Origin: Arthrobacter sp. EpRS71
GTDB taxonomy: Bacteria > Actinomycetota > Actinomycetes > Actinomycetales > Micrococcaceae
Reading direction: 5' to 3'
Assembly (NCBI RefSeq): GCF_001512285.1
Contig: NZ_LNUV01000003.1
Location: 410,117-474,116, forward strand
DNA: 64,000 bases
A model generated the notes under the pieces. That model saw only the letters and a program-made list of their open reading frames with translations, did not search any database and had not been told where the DNA came from. Within the stretch, counting starts at the first letter, position 1. Every line of letters begins with the position of its first letter. A program made the position numbers and the translations under genes. Positions 9,574 through 18,698 of the stretch are shown in pieces.

Positions 9574-10677
9574 CTAGGTGAGTACCGACGTCGTGATTTC
9601 CGTCAGTTCAACCACGGCTGGCCGGGACGCCGTGCTCTTGATGGCTACTGCCTGCCCGTTCCTGGCGGATTCCAGCACTGATTCCATCACGTCCAAGGCA
9701 TGGAAGGCCAGCTGACCGCCGGCCCGTGGTTCCTGGCCGGAGGGTGTGTTGGCGAGGTCGGCGATGCCGAAGCCGCGGCCCGAGTCCACGTACCCGGCCG
9801 AGACGGGAAGCGTTTCCCACTCCTCGGCGCCGAGTGCGAACAGCTGCACGTCGCCGTCGAAATGATTTGGGTCAGGGACCATCAGCGAACCCGTTTCACC
9901 GTGGATCTCAATGTTGGGGCTTTTGGTCTTGACGGCATCGAAGCTCATGAACAGTGTGGACAAGGCGCCGGACGCATGCACCAGGACGCCGGTGACGTGC
10001 GAGTCGATGTCCACCGGAACCACCTGTCCCTGACGCGGGCCCGAACCGATGATGCGTTCGTCGCGGGTGTGGCTGGCAGCACCCACCACCGACACCACGG
10101 GCCCGAGCAGCGTGACGAGTGCAGAGACATAGTACGGGCCCATGTCCAGCAGTGGCCCGCCGCCCGGCTGGTAGTAGAAATCGGGGTTCGGGTGCCAACG
10201 CTCGTGGCCGGGCGTCGCCATGGTGGCCGTCGCTGAAATTGGCGCCCCAATCAGTCCGTCGTCAATGGCTTTGCGGGCTGTCTGGACGCCGGTTCCCAAC
10301 ACGGTGTCCGGCGCGCAGCCCACAGTGACGCCCGCCGCAGCCGCCGCATCCAGCACCTGCCGGGCTTCGGCCGTGGTGGCAGCCAGCGGCTTTTCGCCGT
10401 AGACGGACTTTCCGGCCGCGATGGCCCTCAGCGCAATGTTAGCGTGGGCGGCAGGGATGGTGAGGTTCAGGACGAGGTCCACGTCCTCGGCGGCCAGGAG
10501 TTCGTCCACGCTCAGTGCCCGGACCCCGTCATACGAATCGGCAACCGCCTGGGCCCGCGCCGAATCAAGGTCCGCGACGGCCACAAGGTTGATGGAATCG
10601 AGGCGGCGGAAGTTGCGCAGGTACTGGGCAATGATGGCGCCACAGCCAATCACTCCTACATTTAGCGGCTTGCCCAC
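9574..10677 (-). CDS. Gfo/Idh/MocA family oxidoreductase (distal gene of sugar operon)
   Basis: 367 aa. N-terminal Rossmann fold (LNVGVIGCGAIIAQYLRNF, residues 5-23) and the EKPLA motif with the catalytic lysine of the family, followed by the Gfo/Idh C-terminal domain (GGGPLLDMGPYYV). It is an NAD(P)-dependent sugar or inositol dehydrogenase; the substrate is unknown. The start is GTG at 10677, with GAAAGGGG upstream, and overlaps the ThuA-like gene by 16 nt. It is the last gene of the operon. Confidence 0.88.
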   Translation of the reverse strand: MGKPLNVGVIGCGAIIAQYLRNFRRLDSINLVAVADLDSARAQAVADSYDGVRALSVDELLAAEDVDLVLNLTIPAAHANIALRAIAAGKSVYGEKPLAATTAEARQVLDAAAAAGVTVGCAPDTVLGTGVQTARKAIDDGLIGAPISATATMATPGHERWHPNPDFYYQPGGGPLLDMGPYYVSALVTLLGPVVSVVGAASHTRDERIIGSGPRQGQVVPVDIDSHVTGVLVHASGALSTLFMSFDAVKTKSPNIEIHGETGSLMVPDPNHFDGDVQLFALGAEEWETLPVSAGYVDSGRGFGIADLANTPSGQEPRAGGQLAFHALDVMESVLESARNGQAVAIKSTASRPAVVELTEITTSVLT

Positions 10678-11363
10678 AGCATGCCCCTTTCAATGATGGT
10701 GCGGACGTTGCTGTCCTGAAGGATTTCCACGCGGTGGCCCGGCGTGCAGACGAAGATTTTTCCCTTGCCCCACTGGCGGGTCCAGATGGCCGGCGAGGTG
10801 ACTTCGCGGTTCCATGGGTCCCAGTCACGGACTTTTTGGGTAGTGGTGGCCAGGACGTCGATGTAGTCATCGGAGAGGACCCAGTACTGTTCCGTGACGA
10901 GATCGAAGTCGCCCATTCCCTGAGTGATGGGGTGGTGGGAGGCAACGGGCAACATGTTGACGGTATAAGGGACGTAATTGTCGGACTGCTCGCCGATCCG
11001 CTCGTCAGCATGCTTGCCGGGGTGGCAGGCGAACTGTCCACCGATCAGGTGCAGGTAGTCCGAGTTATTGCGGTAGGAATCAGCGATCCCGCCGTGCCAG
11101 CCAGCCAGGCCCGTACCGTTTTCAACGGCCGCGCGGAGCCCCTCGAATTCGTCCTTCTCGATGGTGGACATGGTCATGCACTGCACGATCAGGTCCACGC
11201 CCGCCATGTAGTCAGGGTCGGCGTAGATCTTGGGGGATTCCTCCACCCGGACGTCATAACCGTTCTCCTTCAGGTAGGGGATGAACAGCTCTGTGGCTTC
11301 CACCGGCTGGTGTCCGTCCCAGCCGCCGCGGACCACCAGCGCTGTTTTGTTGATGCTTGTCAT
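10662..11363 (-). CDS. ThuA-like domain protein
   Basis: 233 aa. The ThuA-like fold is shown by ALVVRGGWDGHQPVEA near the N-terminus, GLAGWHGGIADSY in the middle and PAIWTRQWGKGKIFVCTPGH near the end. ThuA proteins are glutamine-amidotransferase-like and act in trehalose and other disaccharide use through 3-keto sugars, usually beside Gfo/Idh dehydrogenases as here. The ATG at 11363 has AAGGA 4 nt upstream; the upstream ATG at 11390 has no site. It overlaps the next gene by 16 nt. The substrate is not evident. Confidence 0.85.
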   Translation of the reverse strand: MTSINKTALVVRGGWDGHQPVEATELFIPYLKENGYDVRVEESPKIYADPDYMAGVDLIVQCMTMSTIEKDEFEGLRAAVENGTGLAGWHGGIADSYRNNSDYLHLIGGQFACHPGKHADERIGEQSDNYVPYTVNMLPVASHHPITQGMGDFDLVTEQYWVLSDDYIDVLATTTQKVRDWDPWNREVTSPAIWTRQWGKGKIFVCTPGHRVEILQDSNVRTIIERGMLWASR

Positions 11364-11395
11364 GGTTTCCTTCGTTTCGGGCATATTCATAGCAT

Positions 11396-12607
11396 TTAGA
11401 CGTTCTGCCAGCGGCTGGCGTTCTCAGCGCTGGCTTCTACGGCGGCCAGCACCTTTTGCACCTGCAAAGCGTCAGCGAACGACGGCGTGGGCTGCTCGCC
11501 TGCGCCGATGGCAGTGACGAGGTCCACCACCTGATGGGTGAAGCCGTGCTCATATCCGAGGCCGTGGCCGGTGGGCCACCAGTTGGCGGTGTAGGGGTGG
11601 GACGGCTCAGTGACCATGATCTTGCGGAAGCCGGCGTCAGGTTCCAGCGCGGAATCGTAGTACTGCAGTGAGTTCATGTCTTCGAAGTCAAAGGCGATCG
11701 ACCCTTTGGTGCCGTTGAGTTCCAGGCGCATGGCGTTCTTGCGGCCCAAGGCAAAACGGGTGGCTTCGAAGATGCCGATGGGCCCGGCGGTGGTGCGGGA
11801 GCCGGCGTCAGCACCGCCGTCGTGCTTGGCAAAACGGGCGGTGAACAGGGCAGCGTCGTCCACGGTCACCGGGCCGCGCGGCCCGTCAGAGCCGCCGTGA
11901 CCGCCCAAGCCCACGAAGTCGCCGCCCACGGGGCGCTCCTTCACGAAAGTCTCCAGCAGTGCAGAGACACCAGAGATGTTCAGTCCCGTGATCCACTGGG
12001 CGGCATCGATGCTGTGAGCGCCGATGTCGCCCAGCGAACCGGACCCGGATTTAGCCTTGTCCAGGCGCCAGGTCAGCGGCGCGTCGGCGTCACTGAGCCA
12101 GTCCTGAAGGTACTGCGCGCGGACGTGCCTGATCTCGCCCAGACGGCCGTCGTCCACCATTCGCTTGGCCAGTGCCAAAGCAGGAGTGCGCCGGTAACTG
12201 AAGCCGCACATGGAGAGCACCCCGCGTTCCGCCGCGGCCTGAGCCACCTGGGTCATCTTCCCGGCTTCTTCCACCGAGTTGGCCAACGGCTTCTCGCAGA
12301 GGACATGCTTGCCGGCCTCGAGCGCCGCAATCGCTATCTCGGCATGGGTGTTGCCGGGAGTGCAGATATCAATGAGGTCGATGTCATCGCGTTCAATGAG
12401 TCTGCGCCAGTCGGTCTCGATGGACGCCCAGCCGTATTTGGCGGCTGCTGACCGCACACCCTCCTCATTTCGGCCCGCCACGGCCGTGAGTTCCGGAGCG
12501 AGGGGAAGGTCAAAGAAGCGGGGAGCAGTACGCCAGGCATGGGAGTGGGCGGCGCCCATGAAGGCATACCCCACCATGCCCACGCGCAGGGGTCGAGTCT
12601 CTGTCAT
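11396..12607 (-). CDS. Gfo/Idh/MocA family oxidoreductase
   Basis: 403 aa. LRVGMVGYAFMGAAHSHAW is the Rossmann loop, ICTPGNTHAEIAIAALEAGKHVLCEKPLA contains the catalytic lysine, and GDIGAHSIDAAQWITG contains the conserved histidine region. Probably oxidises the imported sugar, perhaps at C3, with the ThuA protein and the second oxidoreductase acting later. The start at 12607 is preceded by GAAAGGAC; an ATG at 12667 would add 20 residues overlapping the permease gene. The insert GGHGGSDGPRGPVTVDD is a glycine-rich loop. Confidence 0.88.
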   Translation of the reverse strand: MTETRPLRVGMVGYAFMGAAHSHAWRTAPRFFDLPLAPELTAVAGRNEEGVRSAAAKYGWASIETDWRRLIERDDIDLIDICTPGNTHAEIAIAALEAGKHVLCEKPLANSVEEAGKMTQVAQAAAERGVLSMCGFSYRRTPALALAKRMVDDGRLGEIRHVRAQYLQDWLSDADAPLTWRLDKAKSGSGSLGDIGAHSIDAAQWITGLNISGVSALLETFVKERPVGGDFVGLGGHGGSDGPRGPVTVDDAALFTARFAKHDGGADAGSRTTAGPIGIFEATRFALGRKNAMRLELNGTKGSIAFDFEDMNSLQYYDSALEPDAGFRKIMVTEPSHPYTANWWPTGHGLGYEHGFTHQVVDLVTAIGAGEQPTPSFADALQVQKVLAAVEASAENASRWQNV

Positions 12608-12638
12608 CGGAAGTCCTTTCTGGTTGGTTCGTCGCCGG

Positions 12639-13538
12639 TTACTTGCTGAAACCTGCGGTGAGGCCACTGAGCAACTGCCGGCGCGCCACCACGTAGATCA
12701 CCAGTAGCGGAAGCGTTGCCAGCACCACGGAGGCGAGCACTGCCGGGATGTTGACGCTGAATTCACCTTGGAACGTCCACAGCGACAACGGCAGAACCCT
12801 GGTGTCAGGGCTTTGCGTGAGGATCAGCGGGAACAGGAATCCGTTCCACACATGCAGTGCGTTGTAGATGCCCACCGTGATGACGGCAGGCTTGGTCATG
12901 GGCAACGCCAGGCGCCACATCATGGCCCAGTCAGAGCAACCGTCCAAGCGCATCGACTCAAAAAGTTCATTGGGGACATCCCGCATGAAGTTCGAAAGGA
13001 TGAGCACCGATACCGGGATAGCGAAGGCAATGGAAGGCAGGATCAACGCCAACAAGGTGTCGTACATATGAGCCTTGGTGATCATCCAGTAGATGGGGAT
13101 GATGGTTGCGTGCAGCGGAATGGCCAAGCCCAGGAGGAAAACGTTGTTGGTCCAGCTGAGGAATCTGCCTTTGCCGCGGACAATGGCGTAGGCGGCCATA
13201 AAGGCGACGAAAAGCGCCGGAACCACGCTGCCCACGGTCACGATGAGGCTGTTGGTGAAGTACTTGGCGAAGTCGTTCTCCAGGACAAGCTTGTAGTTGT
13301 CCAAGGTTGGTTCTGCCGGTGGGAGCATCGGGTTTGAGGTGAAGAAGCCTGCCTGGTTCTTCAGGCTGGTGATGACCACGTAGTACACCGGCACAATGAT
13401 GATTGCCAGCCAGATCCAGCCGCCCAGGCCGCCCAGGAAGTTTGGCCGCGAACGGCCAAGTTGTGACGGCCGACGGCGGGTGGTCGCCGCTTGGGGCAGC
13501 ACCGCCGGTGCCGGGGGGAGTTCAGTGGTGGAAGCCAT
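12639..13538 (-). CDS. Sugar ABC transporter permease, MalG type
   Basis: 299 aa. Six membrane segments (for example IWLAIIIVPVYYVVITSL and ILVSVL-type late helices) and the EAA loop ESMRLDGCSDWAMMWRLALP that contacts the ATPase. It belongs to the CUT1 family of carbohydrate importers. The start overlaps the stop of the partner permease by one base (TAATG), so translation is coupled. The N-terminal 30 residues are Pro/Ala-rich and cytoplasmic. Confidence 0.9.
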   Translation of the reverse strand: MASTTELPPAPAVLPQAATTRRRPSQLGRSRPNFLGGLGGWIWLAIIIVPVYYVVITSLKNQAGFFTSNPMLPPAEPTLDNYKLVLENDFAKYFTNSLIVTVGSVVPALFVAFMAAYAIVRGKGRFLSWTNNVFLLGLAIPLHATIIPIYWMITKAHMYDTLLALILPSIAFAIPVSVLILSNFMRDVPNELFESMRLDGCSDWAMMWRLALPMTKPAVITVGIYNALHVWNGFLFPLILTQSPDTRVLPLSLWTFQGEFSVNIPAVLASVVLATLPLLVIYVVARRQLLSGLTAGFSK

Positions 13539-14476
13539 TACGCACCTTCCAATTGGCTGGCGTTGCGGTTCTTGCCGCCGAGTCGTTGCAGGAACAATGC
13601 CAAGGCCAGGCCGATGACAACGAGGATGACGCCCAAGGCGCTCGCCGCCCCCATATCGTTCGCTTTGAAGCCGGTGAGGTACATGTGCAGTGGCAGGAGC
13701 CTGGTGGAGTAGCCTGGTCCGCCGGCGGTCAGGACGAAGATCAGGTCGAAGTACGCCAGGGATCCCACCACCATGAGGGTGGAGGAAGTGATCATGGTGT
13801 ACTTCAGCTGCGGCAAGGTGATGTTGAAGAACTGCTGGACACGGCCTGCGCCGTCAATTTGGGCAGCTTCGTACAGCGAGGCGGGAATCTGCCGTACGCC
13901 GCCTTGGTAGATCAGGGTGTGGAAGGGCACGAACTGCCAGGCGATCACGAAGACCACCACGAACAGCACCAGATCAGAGTTACCCAGCCAGTCCTGCGCC
14001 AGGATCGGCAGCCCCAGGCCCGGGCCGAGCCCGAAGTTCGGATCCAGCAGGGCCTTGAAAGCGATGGCCACAGCCGCGGAGGACAGGAGCAGCGGCACGA
14101 AGTAGAGCACTGCCAAAGCCGCCCGGTACTTCTGGCTGGCAGCGGTGAAGACGCCGAGCAGGAGGCTGATGGGTGCCTGGACGATGAAGGAGAAGAACAT
14201 GATCTTGGCCGTCACCAACAAGGCGTTGCCCGTGACGGGATCGGCCAGGACGGTGTTCCAGCTGGACAGTCCGTCGAGCTTAATTTCTCCCAGGCCGTCC
14301 CAGCTGGTGAAGCTCAGGAACAGGACTCCCAGGAGTGGGAGGATGGCGAAAAGCATGAAGAAGGCGAGCGCGGGGACAGCGAGCCACCCCGACGGACCCT
14401 TTTCCAAGGTCCGTCGGGTGCCTGTTGTGTGTCCAGTGCCCAACTCCCGCTGTGGGGTGGTGGTAGTAGTTGACAC
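13538..14476 (-). CDS. Sugar ABC transporter permease, MalF type
   Basis: 312 aa. Six predicted membrane segments, and the EAA motif EAAQIDGAGRVQQFFNITLP toward the C-terminus. It forms the channel with the MalG-type permease encoded next. It starts 4 nt after the stop of the binding-protein gene. No ATP-binding subunit is encoded in the operon, so a shared MsiK-type ATPase elsewhere in the genome is likely, as is common in actinobacteria. Confidence 0.9.
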   Translation of the reverse strand: MSTTTTTPQRELGTGHTTGTRRTLEKGPSGWLAVPALAFFMLFAILPLLGVLFLSFTSWDGLGEIKLDGLSSWNTVLADPVTGNALLVTAKIMFFSFIVQAPISLLLGVFTAASQKYRAALAVLYFVPLLLSSAAVAIAFKALLDPNFGLGPGLGLPILAQDWLGNSDLVLFVVVFVIAWQFVPFHTLIYQGGVRQIPASLYEAAQIDGAGRVQQFFNITLPQLKYTMITSSTLMVVGSLAYFDLIFVLTAGGPGYSTRLLPLHMYLTGFKANDMGAASALGVILVVIGLALALFLQRLGGKNRNASQLEGA

Positions 14477-14480
14477 TGAA

Positions 14481-15800
14481 CTACTTACCGATCGTCGCGT
14501 TCATGGTGGAAGCGAACTGTTCGGGGGTGATCTTCTTCAGGAAGATCTGGTCCAGGTTCGCCAGCATGGCATCGCCCTGGGCGGGGCTGAGTGCCTGATC
14601 CCAGGACAGTGTGAAGTCCGGGGCGTCCTTGGCCATGCCGTACACGTAGGTCAGGAAGTCCTTGTCCGGGGAGGCTGCGAGCTTGTCCTCAATGCCGGTG
14701 ACCACAGGTACAGCTCCTGAGTCGATCAGGCCTTGGACGTTCTCATCGGTGAACATTCCGTCCTTGACGTATTCCAGGGCGGTTTTCTTTTGCTCTTCTG
14801 TGGCCTTGGATGAAACGGACCAGAAGTTGGACGGGTTTCCCACAACGTTGGCCGGGTCACCCTTGCCGCCCTCAACGGTGGGGAAGGGGGTGTAGCCGAG
14901 TTTGCCGCTTGATACGAACTCGCCGGCGTCCTTCTTCATGCCTTGGTAGATCCAGCTGCCCTGCAGAATCATGGCTGCCTTTCCTGTGTACAACAGGGCC
15001 TGGTCTGCGTTGCTGTCAGCGGCAATGGAGGAGAAGCCGTTGATGAAGCCGCCGGCATCCACCAGTTCCTGAATCTTGGTCAGGGCCTCGATCACTGCGG
15101 GGTCGGACCAGGCGCCCGGCTTGTTGGCTGCGATGTTTGCGAAGACTTCAGGGCCGCCGATCCGGTCCACTAGGTATTCGAGCCACATCAGGTCCGGCCA
15201 TTTGGACTGGCCGCCCAGGGAGAACGGTGCCACACCGGCAGCCTTGAATTTTGGCACCAGCGCCATCAGTTCATCCCAGGTCTTGGGAGCCTCGGCGCCC
15301 ACCTTTTCGAAGACTTCCTTGTTGTAGTAGAGCACTACGGGTTGGACCTTGTTGTTGGGGAGTGCATAGGTCTTGCCGTCGATCACGCCGCTCTCGAGGA
15401 TGGAGGGAAGGTAACGGCTTTGGACGGCAGGGTTTTCTTTGAGGAATCCCGTCAGGTCATCCACCTGTCCGGCATCGACGTAGGACTTGAGGACTCCGCC
15501 GCCCCAGCCGTAAACGAGCGTGGGTCCTTGACCTGCGCCGACGGCGGTGCGGACCTTGGTCTTGTAGGCGTCGTTGGCAAAGAAGTCGAGCTTGATGGCG
15601 GAGTCGGGGTGGGCCTTGTTCCACGATTCCACGGATGCTTGGAACACAGGCTGGTCACCACCGGTCAGTCCCCACATGGTTGCTGAGTCCGCCGAGGCCC
15701 CTGTTCCGGCCGGACCCGAGGATCCGCAGGCTACGAGTGAGATCGACAACGCGGCTGCAGAAACGGCCATTCCGGCGGTGCGCAACTTGAGATTATTCAT
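14481..15800 (-). CDS. Extracellular sugar-binding lipoprotein
   Basis: 439 aa, first gene of the sugar operon. N-terminal lipoprotein signal: basic start, hydrophobic stretch MAVSAAALSISLVAC with a lipobox cysteine, then GSSGPAGTG. The rest is a type 1 solute-binding protein (DFFANDAYKTKVRTAVGAGQGPTLVYGWGG, MILQGSWIYQGM), fitting oligosaccharide capture for the two permeases. The start is either the ATG at 15800 (weak but well-spaced GGA) or one at 15812; I prefer 15800. TTTCGAAA boxes lie about 110 nt upstream. Confidence 0.9.
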   Translation of the reverse strand: MNNLKLRTAGMAVSAAALSISLVACGSSGPAGTGASADSATMWGLTGGDQPVFQASVESWNKAHPDSAIKLDFFANDAYKTKVRTAVGAGQGPTLVYGWGGGVLKSYVDAGQVDDLTGFLKENPAVQSRYLPSILESGVIDGKTYALPNNKVQPVVLYYNKEVFEKVGAEAPKTWDELMALVPKFKAAGVAPFSLGGQSKWPDLMWLEYLVDRIGGPEVFANIAANKPGAWSDPAVIEALTKIQELVDAGGFINGFSSIAADSNADQALLYTGKAAMILQGSWIYQGMKKDAGEFVSSGKLGYTPFPTVEGGKGDPANVVGNPSNFWSVSSKATEEQKKTALEYVKDGMFTDENVQGLIDSGAVPVVTGIEDKLAASPDKDFLTYVYGMAKDAPDFTLSWDQALSPAQGDAMLANLDQIFLKKITPEQFASTMNATIGK

Positions 15801-15907
15801 GTGCAGTTCCATTCGTCCTTCGGGCTCGACGCTGATGGCCCGGTTGTGCGTGTAAAAGCCGCACTTCGCGGTCTGCGGATCAACTTCGATACCCAGCTCC
15901 AGCAACT

Positions 15908-15937
15908 TTTCGAAATGTTTCGAAAGTCCTTTCGGAA
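15908..15937. promoter_or_regulatory. LacI-type operator cluster (TTTCGAAA boxes)
   Basis: TTTCGAAA occurs at 15908-15915 and 15918-15925, centres 10 bp apart, about one helical turn. A degenerate copy TTTCGGAA follows at 15930-15937. They lie upstream of the sugar operon and near its expected promoter. With the third perfect copy at 16062-16069 they form a set suited to the LacI regulator encoded beside them. Confidence 0.65.
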
Positions 15938-16061
15938 GTGCCCACCAAACTTAGCCGTGACCCGCATCACCGTCAAGACCTGGATGAGAAGATACTTAGG
16001 TAGTTTGCTGCCTGTTTGACGAGCAGACCTCTCCGCGTGCAGACTGGCAGCAACCGAAACT

Positions 16062-16069
16062 TTTCGAAA
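16062..16069. promoter_or_regulatory. TTTCGAAA box at the lacI-type gene
   Basis: The palindrome CTTTTCGAAAG (16060-16070) contains the same TTTCGAAA core found upstream of the sugar operon. It ends 9 nt before the preferred GTG start of the LacI regulator, a good place for autorepression. Its GAAAG also serves as the only visible ribosome binding site. Confidence 0.6.
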
Positions 16070-16078
16070 GTGATAACT

Positions 16079-17164
16079 GTGAGCCCCGAAGAACGACCCT
16101 CCAAGCTGACCCTTTCTGCCGTTGCGCAGGAGGTAGGAGTGTCCGTACCCACCGTGTCCAAAGTGGTCAACGGGCGCGGGGACGTGGCCCAGGGGACCCG
16201 TGCGCGTGTTCTGGAAGCGCTGCAGCGGACCGGGTACAAATCACCCCTCCAGCGCAAGGGCAACCCTGTCCAGCGGACTGTCGAGGCGGTGTTTGACTCG
16301 CTGAACTCGGCCTACAACATGGAAGTCCTCAAGGGGATCATGGAGCAGGCCAACGCTTCGGACATGGAAGTGATCCTCTCGGTGACCGGATTGCAGGCAG
16401 CGCCTCCGCTGGGCCCGGAGCAACGTGCACAGCGCATGGTCGATGAGGGCCGCAGCGGCATGATCGTGGTGACCTCGGCGTTCGGAACAGCGCAGCTCGA
16501 AGCTTTCCAAAGACGCCAGATTCCCATCGTGGTGATCGACCCCCTGAACCCGCCACCTGCTGATCTGTTCAGTGTGGGCTCCAGCAACTGGGCCGGTGGG
16601 AAAGCCGCCGCCACGCATCTTTTGGCGCTGGGGCATCGACGCATTGCCTTTATTGGGGGTCCTGCCACCGCCGAATGCAGCCAGGCCCGTCTCCACGGTT
16701 ACATGGCCGCACTGATGGCAGAGGGAATCACCGTGGAACATGAATATGTTTCCGCCGGCCAGTTTCGTCCCGAGACCGGAGCGGCAGCCTTCAAGTCCTT
16801 GGTGGCTTTGGAAGATCCGCCCACTGCAGTATTCGCCGGAAGCGACAGCATCGCCATGGGGGTCCTGGCTGAGGCGCGGAGGCAGGACATCCGGATCCCC
16901 GAGGAAATGAGCCTCGTGGGGTTCGATGGAACGTACCAAGCGGAAGAATCCACGCCACCCCTGACCTCGGTGAGCCAGCCGCTTCAGGAGATAGGGCGTT
17001 CCGCGCTGAACTTCATCCTTCGCCAAATGCAGGGTGAAGAGATCGACTCCCGGCGTGTGGAGCTTGCAACCCACCTTGTGGTTCGAGAATCCACAGCCCC
17101 ACCCAGGGAACCAGCGCCACCCCGGGAACCAGCCTCACCCGGAAAGTCGCCGTCCCGGGTCTAG
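16079..17164 (+). CDS. LacI family transcriptional regulator of the sugar operon
   Basis: 361 aa from the GTG at 16079. Residues 10-32 (LTLSAVAQEVGVSVPTVSKVVNG) are the LacI helix-turn-helix and hinge start; the rest is the periplasmic-binding-protein-like sensor (HLLALGHRRIAFIGG, AVFAGSDSIAMGVL, LVGFDGTYQAEESTPPLTSV). Divergent from the ThuA/ABC operon, so a likely sugar-responsive repressor. The reading frame is open back to a TTG at 16016, but the weak GAAAG and family length favour 16079. The C-terminus ends in an unusual PPREPAPPREPASP repeat that lies over the 3' end of the convergent gene. Confidence 0.88.
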   Translation: MSPEERPSKLTLSAVAQEVGVSVPTVSKVVNGRGDVAQGTRARVLEALQRTGYKSPLQRKGNPVQRTVEAVFDSLNSAYNMEVLKGIMEQANASDMEVILSVTGLQAAPPLGPEQRAQRMVDEGRSGMIVVTSAFGTAQLEAFQRRQIPIVVIDPLNPPPADLFSVGSSNWAGGKAAATHLLALGHRRIAFIGGPATAECSQARLHGYMAALMAEGITVEHEYVSAGQFRPETGAAAFKSLVALEDPPTAVFAGSDSIAMGVLAEARRQDIRIPEEMSLVGFDGTYQAEESTPPLTSVSQPLQEIGRSALNFILRQMQGEEIDSRRVELATHLVVRESTAPPREPAPPREPASPGKSPSRV

Positions 17165-18598
17165 CTGCACCGGCGGGATTGCTTCATACAACAGCACCCG
17201 CACCCAACGGTCGCCCGTCCCACGGAACTCCTCACGGCTGGCAAAACGGTACAGGTAACTGCGCGTCCGCACCCAACGGGGTGGTTCGCCGTCGAACGGG
17301 TCCTGTCGAAGCAGCCCAAGCGTAAGTCGATCAGCCTGCAGGAGCCTGTCCAGGAACGCGTAAAACCAGTCCTCGTGGACAGTTCTCAGCGGCAGGAACC
17401 ACATGAGCCAATCCAAGCGCAAGTGGTATGGCGCCCACTGCCGGGGGAGTCGCCGTACATCCCCGGGTTTGCCCTTGAAGCCGTACTCCAACCATTGTTC
17501 GTCCGGCGCCTGCGGATCCTCCTCCATGGTGCCCTCAACCACCATCTCAATGCGCTGCTTTGTCACCGTGCCGAAAGCGCCGTAGGCATTGACCAGTCGC
17601 CAGCGGTTAAAGCTGGCGTTCATCAACTGCTGGCTGGAGAAGAGATTCAGGAGCGGACGGTAGCTGAACACCAGCAACAAAACCGTCGCCAGCACGACGA
17701 CGGCGAGCCACCACACTGAGGTATCGGCGCCCGGGTGCCACTCCAGCGGGATGAACGGAAAGACCGCGTGTGCAACGGGGTCGCTGACGGCGGCGAAAGC
17801 CAGGACGATGGCCACCCAGTTCAGCCACGCGAAGTTTCCTGTCCCCACCAGCCACAGCTGGGTGACGATGATGATGCCGGCTGCGATGCTGGCAAGCGGT
17901 TGCGGTGCGAACAGGAAAAAGGGGACCACCAGTTGCGCGAAATGGTTGCCCACCACCTCCACTTTGTGCAGGGGGCGTGGCAGGAGGTGAGCCAGCCTGC
18001 TGAGTGGCCCGGGCATCGGCTGTGTCTCGTGGTGGTAGAACATGGCCGTCATGTCCCGCCACTCGCGTCCGCCGCGGATCTTGATCATGCCGGCACCGAA
18101 CTCAAGCCGGAACAGCAGCCACAGAATGAGTATGAGGATGGTCGCAGGTGGGGGAGTCTGGTCTGAACCGAGGAAAGCCACAGTGAATCCGGCTTCGAGG
18201 AGAAGTATCTCCCAACCAAAACCGTAGAACGTCTGGCCTACGTTCACAATCGACATGTAGAGGAACCACAGGGCAAGGAAAGCCAGCATGGGAAGCCACG
18301 GAGGACCTGTTTGGGGGAGACCGATGACCAGCAGAATGGACACCCCGATGCCCGTCCAGCACACGGCCCGGAGCAGTGTGTCAGAGTAGCGCCACCGGAA
18401 AAGGGTGGGCCGGCCCAGCCGGCGGGCCATGTCCAAGTAAGAGGGTACCGGCAACAGTCCGTGCTCGCCCAGGAGTGCCGGGAACTGGTTCACCGTGGAG
18501 AGGAAGGCAACCGCGTACAGCGCGGCTGTGCCACGCTGCAACACCTGCCGGGCAAATTCGTAGTCCCGCGCATCGAACCAGGACAACCACTCCACCAT
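17135..18598 (-). CDS. Lipase maturation factor-like membrane protein
   Basis: 487 aa with about eight hydrophobic segments. WLSWFDARDYEFARQVLQRGTAALYAVAF, LYMSIVNVGQTFYGFGWEILLLEAGF, RLEFGAGMIKIRGGREWRD and the C-terminal RQWAPYHLRLDWLMWFLP are the pattern of the lipase maturation factor family, known in animals for folding lipoprotein lipase in the ER. In bacteria the role is unknown. Its last 30 nt overlap the 3' end of the convergent LacI gene. No lipase gene adjoins. Confidence 0.85.
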   Translation of the reverse strand: MVEWLSWFDARDYEFARQVLQRGTAALYAVAFLSTVNQFPALLGEHGLLPVPSYLDMARRLGRPTLFRWRYSDTLLRAVCWTGIGVSILLVIGLPQTGPPWLPMLAFLALWFLYMSIVNVGQTFYGFGWEILLLEAGFTVAFLGSDQTPPPATILILILWLLFRLEFGAGMIKIRGGREWRDMTAMFYHHETQPMPGPLSRLAHLLPRPLHKVEVVGNHFAQLVVPFFLFAPQPLASIAAGIIIVTQLWLVGTGNFAWLNWVAIVLAFAAVSDPVAHAVFPFIPLEWHPGADTSVWWLAVVVLATVLLLVFSYRPLLNLFSSQQLMNASFNRWRLVNAYGAFGTVTKQRIEMVVEGTMEEDPQAPDEQWLEYGFKGKPGDVRRLPRQWAPYHLRLDWLMWFLPLRTVHEDWFYAFLDRLLQADRLTLGLLRQDPFDGEPPRWVRTRSYLYRFASREEFRGTGDRWVRVLLYEAIPPVQLDPGRRLSG

Positions 18599-18698
18599 TC
18601 CACGGTACGCACGGGAGGGGGCTGGTCAAGCGGTATCGATTTTCCACATACACCTGTGCCCGTTCGCGGCCCCCGGCAGTGGCAGGGATACTTAAGTC

